A stretch of 64,000 bases of DNA from Coprococcus comes ATCC 27758 (lineage in GTDB: Bacteria > Bacillota > Clostridia > Lachnospirales > Lachnospiraceae). The position numbers were made by a program, and so were the translations under genes. Every line of letters starts with the position of its first letter. Position 1 is the stretch's first letter. Below are positions 33,897-42,123 of this stretch, one piece after another. The stretch spans positions 1,240,001 through 1,304,000 of the forward strand of contig NZ_CP102277.1 of assembly GCF_025149785.1 (NCBI RefSeq). The letters are read 5' to 3'. The notes beneath the pieces were generated by a model, which saw only the letters and a list, made by a program, of their open reading frames with translations, ran no database searches and had not been told where the DNA came from.

Positions 33897-34763
33897 ATGA
33901 GGATTATAGACAAAATTAAAGCAGACGGAGTACATATTTCCTTTGAAGTGTTTCCACCGAAGACGGATGCGGGCTTTGAATCCGTGTTAAAAGCAACGGA
34001 TGGGATCGCAGAACTTACCCCGTCATTTATTAGTGTTACCTATGGAGCCGGTGGTGGAACCAGTAAGAATACGGTTAAGATTGCAAGTCATATCAAAAAT
34101 GACCTGAAGATTCCGGCACTTGCACATCTGACCTGTGTATCCTCAACCAAGGAAGAGGTACATAAGGTTATCGGACAGCTTCAGAAAGAAGGGATTGAGA
34201 ATATCCTTGCACTCAGAGGAGATATCCCGCAGGATGGACAGTTTCCGCTTCCGGGACAGTATTCTCATGCCTGTGAACTGATCGAAGACATCAAAAAAAT
34301 GGGAGACTTCTGCATCGGAGCTGCATGCTATCCGGAAGGACATGTAGAGATGGAACACAAGAAAGATGATATCCGTTATCTCAAAGAAAAGGTAGATTGT
34401 GGAGTGGATTTTATTACCACACAGATGTTTTTCAATAATGATATTTTCTATAATTTCCTGTATCGTATCCGTGAACAGGGAATCATGATACCGGTGCTTC
34501 CGGGAATCATGCCGATCACAACGAAAAAGCAGCTCGCAAGAAGCTGTGCCCTTTCAGGAACTGCTGTTCCGCAGAGATTCCGTGCGATCGTAGATTATTT
34601 TGGAGATGATCCGGCAGCGATGAAGCAGGCGGGAATTGCATATGCGACCGACCAGATCATTGACCTGATCGCAAATGGAGTCCGCAATATCCACGTATAT
34701 TCGATGAATAAACCGGAAGTAGCTGCTGCAATCATGCAGAACCTTTCAGAAATCGTAAAATAA
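33897..34763 (+). CDS. metF: 5,10-methylenetetrahydrofolate reductase
   Basis: Flavoenzyme reducing methylene-THF to methyl-THF, the methyl donor for methionine synthase. The 288 residues form a TIM barrel with ISFEVFPPKTDAGFE, PSFISVTYGAGG, HLTCVSSTKEEV, LALRGDIPQ and FITTQMFFNND, all family landmarks. It is the first of three genes (metF, reactivation protein, metH) that together form the folate-dependent methionine branch. No SAM riboswitch fits in the short upstream gap. Confidence 0.96.
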   Translation: MRIIDKIKADGVHISFEVFPPKTDAGFESVLKATDGIAELTPSFISVTYGAGGGTSKNTVKIASHIKNDLKIPALAHLTCVSSTKEEVHKVIGQLQKEGIENILALRGDIPQDGQFPLPGQYSHACELIEDIKKMGDFCIGAACYPEGHVEMEHKKDDIRYLKEKVDCGVDFITTQMFFNNDIFYNFLYRIREQGIMIPVLPGIMPITTKKQLARSCALSGTAVPQRFRAIVDYFGDDPAAMKQAGIAYATDQIIDLIANGVRNIHVYSMNKPEVAAAIMQNLSEIVK

Positions 34764-34778
34764 AGGAACATAAGAAAG

Positions 34779-35426
34779 ATGACAGATACCAGAACGAAAG
34801 AAGCAATTCGTTATCTGGGATATGGAAGACATGCGGTAGATGAACAGACGCTTGCGCTGATCGATGTTTCCTTCGGGGAGCTCGATCAGACTACGCAGGC
34901 AAAATCCGTCTATCGCATTTTTGACTGTAAAGTTACAGGAGAAGACCAGGTGACGATCGGAAAAATGAATATTAAAAGCAGAAGTCTCGGAAAGAATCTC
35001 AGAGGCTGCAAAGAGGCAGTTGTATTTGGCGCAACACTCGGTACCAGTGTCGATATACTGATGAAACGTTATTCACTGACAGATATGGCGAAATCTGTCG
35101 TATTGCAGGCATGCGCAGCTGCATATCTGGAGGAGTACTGTGACGATCTGCAGCTTTCGATCGGAGAAGAGTTAAAAGCACAGAATGAATGGCTCAGACC
35201 GAGATTCAGTCCGGGATACGGTGATTTTGATATCCATCATCAGGACGATATCTTACGGATGCTGGATACGGCAAAGAAGATCGGACTTACCATGACAGAC
35301 AGCTATATGCTCACACCGACAAAATCGGTGACTGCAATCATTGGGATCAGTGATACGCAGGAAAAATGCCACATCAAAGGCTGCGAAGCGTGTGAGAAGA
35401 AGGACTGCATTTACAGAAGAAATTAA
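34779..35426 (+). CDS. Stand-alone MetH reactivation-domain protein
   Basis: Corresponds to the C-terminal S-adenosylmethionine-binding activation domain of MetH, encoded separately. Of its 215 residues, LRPRFSPGYGDFDI (near 144) carries the SAM-binding RxxxGY-type motif, and LTPTKSVTAIIGIS is also characteristic of the activation fold. A Cys-rich end (CHIKGCEACEKKDC) is unusual and could bind metal or a cluster. It lies between metF and a metH lacking this domain, so it presumably helps re-reduce and re-methylate cob(II)alamin. Thermotoga maritima has a comparable split arrangement (TM0268/TM0269). Confidence 0.9.
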   Translation: MTDTRTKEAIRYLGYGRHAVDEQTLALIDVSFGELDQTTQAKSVYRIFDCKVTGEDQVTIGKMNIKSRSLGKNLRGCKEAVVFGATLGTSVDILMKRYSLTDMAKSVVLQACAAAYLEEYCDDLQLSIGEELKAQNEWLRPRFSPGYGDFDIHHQDDILRMLDTAKKIGLTMTDSYMLTPTKSVTAIIGISDTQEKCHIKGCEACEKKDCIYRRN

Positions 35427-35438
35427 GGAGCGTAGGGT

Positions 35439-37865
35439 ATGAATATCAGAGAACGTTTGGGAAAAGAACTTTTATTTTTAGATGGAGGAATGGGAACTCT
35501 TCTGCAGGCAGAAGGACTTGCACCGGGAGAACTTCCGGAGACCTGGAACATCGAACATCCGGAAAAGGTGGAAGCGATTCACCGCAGATATTACGAAGCA
35601 GGAAGTGATGTGGTTCTTGCAAATACCTTTGGCGCTAATATCTGCAAATTTCATGATGACAGATATACGGTTGAAGAAGTGATCCGTGCAGGGATTGCAA
35701 ATGCAAAAAGAGCAGGAGAGCAGATTGGAAAAGAGACTTATGTGGCACTGGATATGGGACCGACCGGAAAGCTATTAAAACCAATGGGAGATCTGGATTT
35801 TGATGATGCTTATGAAGCATTTGCAGAAGCCGTCCGCTATGGAGAAAAGTACGGTGCAGACCTGATCCATATCGAGACCATGAGTGACACCTATGAAGTA
35901 AAGGCAGCCATTCTTGCAGCAAAAGAAAATTCTTCTCTTCCGGTATTTGTAACCATGATCTTTGATGAAAGAGGAAAGCTTCTGACAGGTGGGGATGTCC
36001 CTTCTGTTGTGGCAATGCTGGAAGGACTCCGCGTAGATGCACTGGGGCTGAACTGTGGACTTGGGCCGAAACAGATGCTTCCAATCCTGAACGATTTAAG
36101 AAGATATACCTCCCTTCCGATCATTGTGAAGCCAAATGCCGGACTTCCGAAGCAGAAGAACGGGGAAACGTATTACGATGTAGAGCCGGATGAGTTTGCC
36201 CGGATCATGCAGGAGGTTGTAAAAGGAGGAGCCTGTGTGATCGGCGGATGCTGCGGAACGACACCGGAGCATATTAAAAAGCTGGTAGAAGAATGCAAAG
36301 ATCTTCCGCTGCGCGAGATCGAGAAAAAGCATGATACGATCGTATCTTCTTATGGACAGGCTGTGATTCTGGATGATATGCCGCGTATCATCGGAGAAAG
36401 AATCAACCCGACCGGAAAGAAAAAATTCAAAGAAGCACTGAAAAATGAAGATATGGACTACATTCTGAAAGAAGCGATCACGCAGCAGGATAAGGGCGCG
36501 CACATTCTGGATGTCAATGTAGGACTTCCGGATATTGACGAAGTTGCCATGATGGAAAAAGTTGTAAAAGAACTGCAGAGCGTGACCAGTCTTCCACTTC
36601 AGATTGACACGGTAGATGGAAAGGCTATGGAACGTGCAATGCGTATCTACAATGGAAAGCCGATGATCAACTCTGTAAACGGAAAGCAGGTTTCTATGGA
36701 CGAAGTTTTTCCTCTGGTCCGGAAATATGGCGGTGTGGTTGTCGGACTGACCATTGATGAAGAGGGGATTCCGAAGGATGCAGAAGGCCGTGTGCGTGTT
36801 GCAGGTAAGATCATCAATGAAGCAGCCAAATACGGAATCGACAAGAAAGATATCGTGATTGATGTGCTGACCATGACCATCAGTTCGGAAAAGGACGGGG
36901 CAAAGGTTACCCTGGAAGCATTGAAGAGAGTACGGGAAGAATTCGGGGTCAGAACCGTTCTTGGAGTATCGAATATTTCTTTTGGACTTCCAAGGCGCCC
37001 GATCGTCAACAGCTATTTCTATGCGATGGCAATGCAGAACGGACTGACGGCAGGAATCATCAATCCATCCTCAGAAGATATGATGAAAGCTTATCGTTCT
37101 TATAATGCACTGATGGGCTTTGATGAAAATTGTACGAATTATATCAGTACTTATGCGGGAACCACAGAGACGGTGACAGTCCAGGCATCGCAGGCAGCTG
37201 CAGTAGCCGGAAATGCACCAAAAGCTGCAGGCGTTGAGATGACACTCAAATATGCGATCGAGAGAGGGCTGAAAGAAGAGGCGCATCATATCACCCGTGA
37301 CCTGATCGGTACGAGGGAACCGCTGGATATCATCCAGGAGGAACTGATCCCGGCACTCAATGTAGTCGGTGAAGGTTTTGAAAAGGGAACCGTCTTCCTT
37401 CCGCAGCTTCTGATGAGTGCGGATGCTGCGAAGATTGCCTTTGCGGTTATCAAGGATGTGCTTGCTTCATCCGGACAGGAAGAAGAAAAGAAGGAGAAGA
37501 TCATCCTTGCCACCGTAAAAGGTGATATCCATGATATCGGAAAGAATATAGTGAAAGTTCTTCTTGAAAATTATGGTTTTGATGTGATCGATCTCGGAAA
37601 GGATGTGCCGCCGGAGGCAATCGTAGAAAAAGCAGTTGAGGAGAATGTCACTTTGGTAGGCTTAAGTGCGCTGATGACCACAACTGTAGTCAGCATGGAA
37701 GAGACGATCAAACTCTTAAGAGAGAAAAAACCGGACTGCAAAGTCATGGTAGGCGGGGCTGTTCTGAACCAGGATTACGCGGATATGATCGGGGCAGATT
37801 TCTATGGAAAAGATGCCATGCAGTCCGTACACTATGCGCAGAAATTTTTTGGCATGGTGGAGTAG
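35439..37865 (+). CDS. metH: Cobalamin-dependent methionine synthase, lacking the reactivation domain
   Basis: Transfers the methyl group of methyl-THF to homocysteine through cobalamin. The 808 residues comprise a homocysteine-binding barrel (about 1-290, zinc ligands in GLNCG and GGCCGTTPEH), a pterin-binding domain (about 310-580, IIGERINPTGKKKF, DVNVGLPDIDE), a helical cap, and a B12-binding domain whose DIHDIGKN motif provides axial His698. The protein stops after the cobalamin domain; E. coli MetH has about 400 more residues including the activation domain, here encoded by the preceding gene. Confidence 0.95.
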   Translation: MNIRERLGKELLFLDGGMGTLLQAEGLAPGELPETWNIEHPEKVEAIHRRYYEAGSDVVLANTFGANICKFHDDRYTVEEVIRAGIANAKRAGEQIGKETYVALDMGPTGKLLKPMGDLDFDDAYEAFAEAVRYGEKYGADLIHIETMSDTYEVKAAILAAKENSSLPVFVTMIFDERGKLLTGGDVPSVVAMLEGLRVDALGLNCGLGPKQMLPILNDLRRYTSLPIIVKPNAGLPKQKNGETYYDVEPDEFARIMQEVVKGGACVIGGCCGTTPEHIKKLVEECKDLPLREIEKKHDTIVSSYGQAVILDDMPRIIGERINPTGKKKFKEALKNEDMDYILKEAITQQDKGAHILDVNVGLPDIDEVAMMEKVVKELQSVTSLPLQIDTVDGKAMERAMRIYNGKPMINSVNGKQVSMDEVFPLVRKYGGVVVGLTIDEEGIPKDAEGRVRVAGKIINEAAKYGIDKKDIVIDVLTMTISSEKDGAKVTLEALKRVREEFGVRTVLGVSNISFGLPRRPIVNSYFYAMAMQNGLTAGIINPSSEDMMKAYRSYNALMGFDENCTNYISTYAGTTETVTVQASQAAAVAGNAPKAAGVEMTLKYAIERGLKEEAHHITRDLIGTREPLDIIQEELIPALNVVGEGFEKGTVFLPQLLMSADAAKIAFAVIKDVLASSGQEEEKKEKIILATVKGDIHDIGKNIVKVLLENYGFDVIDLGKDVPPEAIVEKAVEENVTLVGLSALMTTTVVSMEETIKLLREKKPDCKVMVGGAVLNQDYADMIGADFYGKDAMQSVHYAQKFFGMVE

Positions 37866-37920
37866 GAACTGCAAGGCAGATACAAAAGGTCGAAATTGTA
37901 TGTGAAAATGCTAAAAAAGT

Positions 37921-37949
37921 TTGGAAAATTTTTTTGTATATGCTATAAT
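37921..37949 (+). promoter_or_regulatory. Predicted promoter of the 43-codon membrane peptide
   Basis: TTGGAA at 37921-37926, a 17-base spacer and TATAAT at 37944-37949. It is 50 bases upstream of a short reading frame with a good ribosome site. Confidence 0.65.
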
Positions 37950-37999
37950 ATGCATAAATCAAGGAGAAAAGAAAATGATAGCATGGGAGGCATGACAAG

Positions 38000-38131
38000 A
38001 TGGCATTTTTTTCAACACTGATCTCTACGGTATTGAAGATGCTCTTTATCGGAGTATTTGCAGTCGGAGGGGTTTTTGCAGGCAAGAAGCTTCGCAAAAG
38101 AAAAGACGCAAAGAATTCAGAGACTAAGTAG
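38000..38131 (+). CDS. Small single-span membrane protein (43 aa), unknown function
   Basis: A 43-residue product: a hydrophobic N-terminal two-thirds with one membrane helix (about 5-28, glycine-rich end GGVFAG), then a strongly basic tail (KKLRKRKDAK). GGGAGG lies 9 bases before the ATG, a TATAAT promoter lies upstream and an intrinsic terminator follows within 15 bases, so it looks like an autonomous transcription unit. I do not recognise the family. The amphipathic helix plus basic tail is compatible with a regulatory membrane peptide or a type I toxin-like peptide; no antisense RNA promoter was identified. Confidence 0.65.
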   Translation: MAFFSTLISTVLKMLFIGVFAVGGVFAGKKLRKRKDAKNSETK

Positions 38132-38143
38132 AATGGAAAAAAG

Positions 38144-38174
38144 AAGGAATCGCAGAAAATGCGGTTCCTTTTTA
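38144..38174 (+). terminator. Intrinsic terminator after the small membrane protein
   Basis: AAGGAATCGCA (38144-38154) pairs with TGCGGTTCCTT (38160-38170), with one G-T wobble, followed by a T run. Confidence 0.85.
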
Positions 38175-38186
38175 AATTCCATTATA

Positions 38187-38215
38187 TTGACAAGCCATCA
38201 AAATCTCTTTATAAT
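38187..38215 (+). promoter_or_regulatory. Predicted alaS promoter
   Basis: A perfect TTGACA at 38187-38192, a 17-base spacer and a perfect TATAAT at 38210-38215. The leader is only about 30 bases, too short for a T-box. Confidence 0.85.
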
Positions 38216-38249
38216 TAGAATTTAGCTGATAGAAGCGAGGAGGATAAAG

Positions 38250-40889
38250 ATGAAAGCTTACGGAGTTAACGAACTTAGACGCATGTTTCTTGACTTTTTT
38301 GAGAGCAAAGGTCATTTAAAAATGAAAAGCTTTTCGCTGGTGCCGCACAATGATAACAGCCTTCTGCTGATCAATTCAGGAATGGCACCGCTGAAACCAT
38401 ATTTTACAGGACAGGAGATCCCACCGAGACGCCGTGTGACAACCTGTCAGAAATGTATCCGTACAGGAGATATCGAGAACGTAGGAAAGACTGCACGTCA
38501 CGGTACTTTCTTTGAAATGCTTGGTAACTTCTCATTCGGTGATTACTTTAAGACAGAAGCGATCCACTGGTCATGGGAATTCCTGACAGAAGTGGTTGGA
38601 CTGGATCCGGATCGTCTGTACCCGTCCGTATATGAAGACGATGATGAGGCATGGAAGATCTGGAACGAAGAGATTGGTATTGCACCAGAGAGAATTTTCC
38701 GTTTCGGAAAAGAAGACAACTTCTGGGAGCATGGATCAGGTCCGTGCGGTCCGTGTTCAGAGATTTACTATGACCGTGGAGAAAAATACGGATGTGGTAA
38801 ACCGGGATGTACAGTAGGCTGCGAATGTGACCGTTATATGGAGATCTGGAACAACGTATTTTCACAGTTCGACAATGATGGACATGGAAACTACAGCGAA
38901 CTGAAGCAGAAGAATATTGATACCGGTATGGGACTTGAGAGACTTGCATGTATCGTACAGGATGTAGACTCTATGTTCGATATTGATACTTTAAAAGCAC
39001 TGCGTGACCAGGTATGTGAGATCGCAGGAGTATCTTATGGAGATAATGAAAGCACAGACGTATCTCTGCGTGTAATCACAGACCATGTGCGTTCTGTATC
39101 TTTCATGATCTCTGATGGTATTATGCCGTCTAATGAAGGAAGAGGATATGTTCTTCGCCGTCTTCTCCGCCGTGCATGCCGTCACGGAAGACTTCTGAAC
39201 ATTGCACCGGGATTCCTTACAGATCTTGCTGCAACTGTGATCGAAGGCTCTAAAGACGGATATCCGGAGCTGGAAGAAAAGAAAGACTTTATCATGAATG
39301 TCATCCGCAAGGAAGAAGAGCAGTTTGAGAAGACCATCGACCAGGGGCTTGTCATTCTGAATGAGATGAAAGAAAAGATGGCAGAAGAAGGAACAAAGAC
39401 TCTGTCCGGAGAAGATGCGTTCAAATTATATGATACCTATGGATTCCCGATCGATCTTACCAAAGAGATCCTGGAAGAAGAAGGTATAGATATTGATGAA
39501 GAGGGATTTAAAGCCGCAATGGAAGTTCAGCGCCAGACTGCAAGAAAAGCACGTAAGGCAACGAACTACATGGGAGCAGATGCAACCGTATACGAATCCA
39601 TTGATCCGTCTGTAACCTCTAAGTTTGTCGGATACGAGCATCTGGAATATGAATCGAAGATTACGGTACTTACCACAGAAGATGAGATCGTAGACGCTCT
39701 TTCTGACGGTGAGAGAGGAACCATCTTTGTAGATGAGACTCCGTTCTACGCAACAAGCGGTGGACAGGAAGCCGACCACGGTGTGATCAAATGCGGTGAC
39801 GGTGAATTTGTTGTGGAAGATGTGAAGAAGATGCTTGGTGGCAAGATCGGTCATATCGGTTATATGGCAAAGGGTATGATGAAGGTTGGAGATCAGGTTA
39901 CTCTGACCGTTGATTCGCAGAGACGTGTGCTTTGTGCAAGAAACCACAGTGCGACCCATCTGCTTCAGAAAGCACTCCGTACCGTACTTGGTACACATGT
40001 AGAACAGTCCGGATCTTATGTAGACGACAAGAGACTTCGTTTCGACTTCTCTCATTTCTCGGCAATGACACCGGAAGAACTGCAGAAAGTAGAAGATATG
40101 GTAAATGAAAGCATTTCCAGATCTCTGCCGGTTGTCATTAAGAACATGCCGATTGAAGAAGCAAGAAAGACCGGAGCACAGGCTCTGTTCGGTGAGAAAT
40201 ACGGCGACATCGTCCGTGTTGTAAATATGGGAGATTACTCTATTGAGTTCTGCGGTGGTACACATGTTGCCAATACAAGCGAGATCGGAGCATTCAAGAT
40301 CCTGTCTGAAAGTGGTGTGGCAGCAGGGGTACGCCGTATCGAAGCACTTACATCCAAAGGACTGATGGATTATTATGGAGAACTGGAACAGTTGCTTCAT
40401 GAAGCAGCCAAGCTCCTGAAAGCAACTCCGGATACTGTGTCTGAGAAGATCGCACACCTTCAGGCTGAGAACAAAGAACTTCACAGTGAAGTAGAAAGCC
40501 TGAAGAGCAAGCTCGCAAAAGATGCCATGGGTGATGTGATGGATCAGGTAGAAGAAGTAGCCGGCGTAAAAGTGATTGCTGTCAGCGTAGAAGATATGGA
40601 CATGAACGGACTGCGTGACCTTGGAGACCAGCTCAAGGAGAAAATCGGAGAAGGCGTGGTCGTGATCGCATCCAGCGCGAACGGCAAGGTAAGCCTGATG
40701 GCTACAGCAACAGATGAAGCAATGAAGAAGGGTGCTCACGCAGGCAACCTGATCAAGGCAATCGCTTCCTGTGTAGGCGGCGGCGGCGGTGGACGTCCGA
40801 ACATGGCACAGGCTGGCGGAAAGAACCCGGCTGGAATCCCGGATGCCCTTGCAAAAGTCAAAGAGGTACTGGCAGAACAGATAAAATAA
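38250..40889 (+). CDS. alaS: Alanyl-tRNA synthetase
   Basis: Class II synthetase charging tRNA-Ala and editing mischarged Ser/Gly. The 879 residues have the catalytic core (MAPLKPYFTG, RVTTCQKCIRTGDIENVGKT, EMLGNFSFGDYFK), an editing domain with the zinc-binding NHSATHLLQKAL and CGGTHVANTSEIG, and a C-terminal DHHA1-like domain with the glycine-rich CVGGGGGGRPNMAQAGG. Length matches E. coli AlaRS (875). AGGAGG lies before the ATG. Confidence 0.98.
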   Translation: MKAYGVNELRRMFLDFFESKGHLKMKSFSLVPHNDNSLLLINSGMAPLKPYFTGQEIPPRRRVTTCQKCIRTGDIENVGKTARHGTFFEMLGNFSFGDYFKTEAIHWSWEFLTEVVGLDPDRLYPSVYEDDDEAWKIWNEEIGIAPERIFRFGKEDNFWEHGSGPCGPCSEIYYDRGEKYGCGKPGCTVGCECDRYMEIWNNVFSQFDNDGHGNYSELKQKNIDTGMGLERLACIVQDVDSMFDIDTLKALRDQVCEIAGVSYGDNESTDVSLRVITDHVRSVSFMISDGIMPSNEGRGYVLRRLLRRACRHGRLLNIAPGFLTDLAATVIEGSKDGYPELEEKKDFIMNVIRKEEEQFEKTIDQGLVILNEMKEKMAEEGTKTLSGEDAFKLYDTYGFPIDLTKEILEEEGIDIDEEGFKAAMEVQRQTARKARKATNYMGADATVYESIDPSVTSKFVGYEHLEYESKITVLTTEDEIVDALSDGERGTIFVDETPFYATSGGQEADHGVIKCGDGEFVVEDVKKMLGGKIGHIGYMAKGMMKVGDQVTLTVDSQRRVLCARNHSATHLLQKALRTVLGTHVEQSGSYVDDKRLRFDFSHFSAMTPEELQKVEDMVNESISRSLPVVIKNMPIEEARKTGAQALFGEKYGDIVRVVNMGDYSIEFCGGTHVANTSEIGAFKILSESGVAAGVRRIEALTSKGLMDYYGELEQLLHEAAKLLKATPDTVSEKIAHLQAENKELHSEVESLKSKLAKDAMGDVMDQVEEVAGVKVIAVSVEDMDMNGLRDLGDQLKEKIGEGVVVIASSANGKVSLMATATDEAMKKGAHAGNLIKAIASCVGGGGGGRPNMAQAGGKNPAGIPDALAKVKEVLAEQIK

Positions 40890-40940
40890 TGCCGGAAAAT
40901 GACAGATTTATGCATATTTTTCCTATTTTTCAAAAAATTC

Positions 40941-40968
40941 TTGACTGAGATGAAAAATATGATATAAT
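40941..40968 (+). promoter_or_regulatory. Predicted rpsU promoter
   Basis: TTGACT at 40941-40946, a 16-base spacer and TATAAT at 40963-40968, about 80 bases before rpsU. Confidence 0.75.
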
Positions 40969-41047
40969 CTAATGTAGTGCAATAAATATACCCGAACAGT
41001 CGTATGATGCACAATACCAGGCTGGAGGGGAGGTTAGGTGTGAGACT

Positions 41048-41224
41048 ATGTCAAATGTAATCGTTAAAGAAAACGAAACGTTAGATAGTGCTTTACGCAG
41101 ATTCAAAAGAAACTGTGCCAAAGCAGGAATTCAGCAGGAGATTCGCAAAAGAGAACATTACGAAAAACCAAGCGTTAGACGTAAAAAGAAATCTGAAGCT
41201 GCTAGAAAACGTAAATATAACTAA
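41048..41224 (+). CDS. rpsU: 30S ribosomal protein S21
   Basis: Small basic ribosomal protein of the 30S platform. The 58-residue product reads [19 protein letters not shown] and then a Lys/Arg-rich helix ending in KRKYN, the standard S21 pattern. GGAGGGGAGG lies about 14 bases upstream of the ATG, a longer spacing than usual. It is monocistronic between its own promoter and a strong terminator. Confidence 0.96.
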   Translation: MSNVIVKENETLDSALRRFKRNCAKAGIQQEIRKREHYEKPSVRRKKKSEAARKRKYN

Positions 41225-41240
41225 TATGTGCAGAACAATA

Positions 41241-41275
41241 ATGGAGGGTTTATGATTCATAAACCCTCCATTTTT
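41241..41275 (+). terminator. Intrinsic terminator after rpsU
   Basis: Perfect 13-bp stem ATGGAGGGTTTAT (41241-41253) with ATAAACCCTCCAT (41259-41271), then a T run. Confidence 0.9.
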
Positions 41276-41288
41276 ACAGGAAAATTTT

Positions 41289-41903
41289 ATGTGGTGGAAT
41301 AGGATAATATTTGGAATAGATGGATATGAGGTTGTGATGTGGTTTCTGACTTACAGCATGATGGGATGGCTGGTGGAATCCATCTATATGTCATTTTGTA
41401 ATCATAAGATTACGAACAGGGGATTTGCAAAAGGTCCGTTTTGCCCGATCTACGGGTTTGGTGCTCTTACGGTGTTTTTTATATTACGTCCGTATAGCGA
41501 CAATAGTATACTGCTGTTTTTCCTGGGATCGTTTCTTGCAACGACGTTGGAATTTCTGACGGCACTTGTGATGAAGCGCATTTTCGGTGAGATCTGGTGG
41601 GATTACCATGAGAAGCCATTTAACTACAGGGGGATCATCTGTCTGGAGAGTTCGATCGCATGGGGATTCTATACGTTGTTCCTTTTTATGTTCCTGCAGA
41701 ACATAGTTGCAGCGTTTGTTGCCATGATACCGGTTCGTGCAGGGCGTGCAATTGGCAATCTGATCCTGATTGGATATATTATGGATTTTTCTGCGACAAT
41801 TTATCGTCAGAAGAAAGAAAATCTTCGGGAAAGCATGGATGAGGAACAAATACAGCAGATTGAACAAGCAAAAGACAAAATGAAAGATAATTTTTTGACA
41901 TAA
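41289..41903 (+). CDS. PF06541-like multi-pass membrane protein (putative ABC-transporter type IV family)
   Basis: Integral membrane protein of a family usually annotated as putative ABC-transporter type IV. The 204 residues show about five hydrophobic helices, the motif MMGWLVESIYMS near 24-35, and NRGFAKGPFCPIYGFGAL near 46-63, plus YRGIICLESSIAWG, which are hallmarks of the family. The C-terminus is a charged cytoplasmic helix. The actual function of the family is unknown to me. An AGGA ribosome site lies 8 bases upstream. No partner ATPase is nearby, so a transport role is not supported by context. Confidence 0.8.
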   Translation: MWWNRIIFGIDGYEVVMWFLTYSMMGWLVESIYMSFCNHKITNRGFAKGPFCPIYGFGALTVFFILRPYSDNSILLFFLGSFLATTLEFLTALVMKRIFGEIWWDYHEKPFNYRGIICLESSIAWGFYTLFLFMFLQNIVAAFVAMIPVRAGRAIGNLILIGYIMDFSATIYRQKKENLRESMDEEQIQQIEQAKDKMKDNFLT

Positions 41904-41909
41904 TTGTTG

Positions 41910-41939
41910 TTGACAAAACCATAGACTGTGGTCTATACT
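41910..41939 (+). promoter_or_regulatory. Strong promoter with operator-like inverted repeat
   Basis: TTGACA at 41910-41915, an 18-base spacer and TATACT at 41934-41939. The spacer and -10 region contain the inverted repeat ATAGAC/GTCTAT (41921-41926 with 41931-41936), an operator-like arrangement. The only thing immediately downstream is a terminator. Confidence 0.7.
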
Positions 41940-41943
41940 GTGT

Positions 41944-41992
41944 CTTGTAAACGACAAGGACGTCATGTACAGTTAGTACATGGCGTCTTTTT
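41944..41992 (+). ncRNA. Possible very short RNA: small hairpin plus intrinsic terminator
   Basis: Starting about 5 bases after the -10 box, CTTGT/ACAAG (41944-41948 with 41954-41958) forms a small hairpin. It abuts a strong terminator, GACGTCATGTAC (41959-41970) with GTACATGGCGTC (41976-41987), and TTTTT. The transcript would be about 50 nt with no reading frame. It could be a small RNA, a decoy start, or simply the terminator of the upstream gene with a fortuitous promoter. The terminator itself is secure. Confidence 0.45.
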
Positions 41993-42033
41993 GTTTGGCG
42001 GTAAATTCCGAAGGGATTTCCTGCTAAACAAAA
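41990..42033 (+). repeat. Intergenic palindrome, copy 2
   Basis: Imperfect inverted repeat: TTTGTTTGGC at the left pairs with GCTAAACAAA at the right, with AAAT/ATTT inside and a short CCGAAGG turn. It starts in the T run of the preceding terminator. It shares the core AAATTCCGAAGG and the right end AAACAAAA with 14544-14578. The remaining bases to the next gene (42034-42123) hold no clear signal beyond an AGGAG ribosome site. Confidence 0.7.
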
Positions 42034-42123
42034 GGCACATTCTTTTACACATTTTTATTCGAAGTCCGGAACGAATAGCATGAAGTAGTATATGATCAAA
42101 AGAAGGAAAGCGAGGAGATTCTT

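Noticed and set aside
38187-38249. T-box leader for alaS
   Set aside because: The predicted promoter leaves only about 30 bases of leader and there is no T-box sequence.
39426-40739. 437-codon minus-strand open frame inside alaS
   Set aside because: Antisense to an unambiguous, motif-complete alanyl-tRNA synthetase; its translation has no recognisable domain. The same holds for the 437-codon minus-strand frame at 8761-10074 over nrnA/truB.
42034-42123. ArgR operator upstream of the ArgD-like gene
   Set aside because: The AT-rich stretch near 42048-42065 is only loosely like an ARG box and a paired site is missing.
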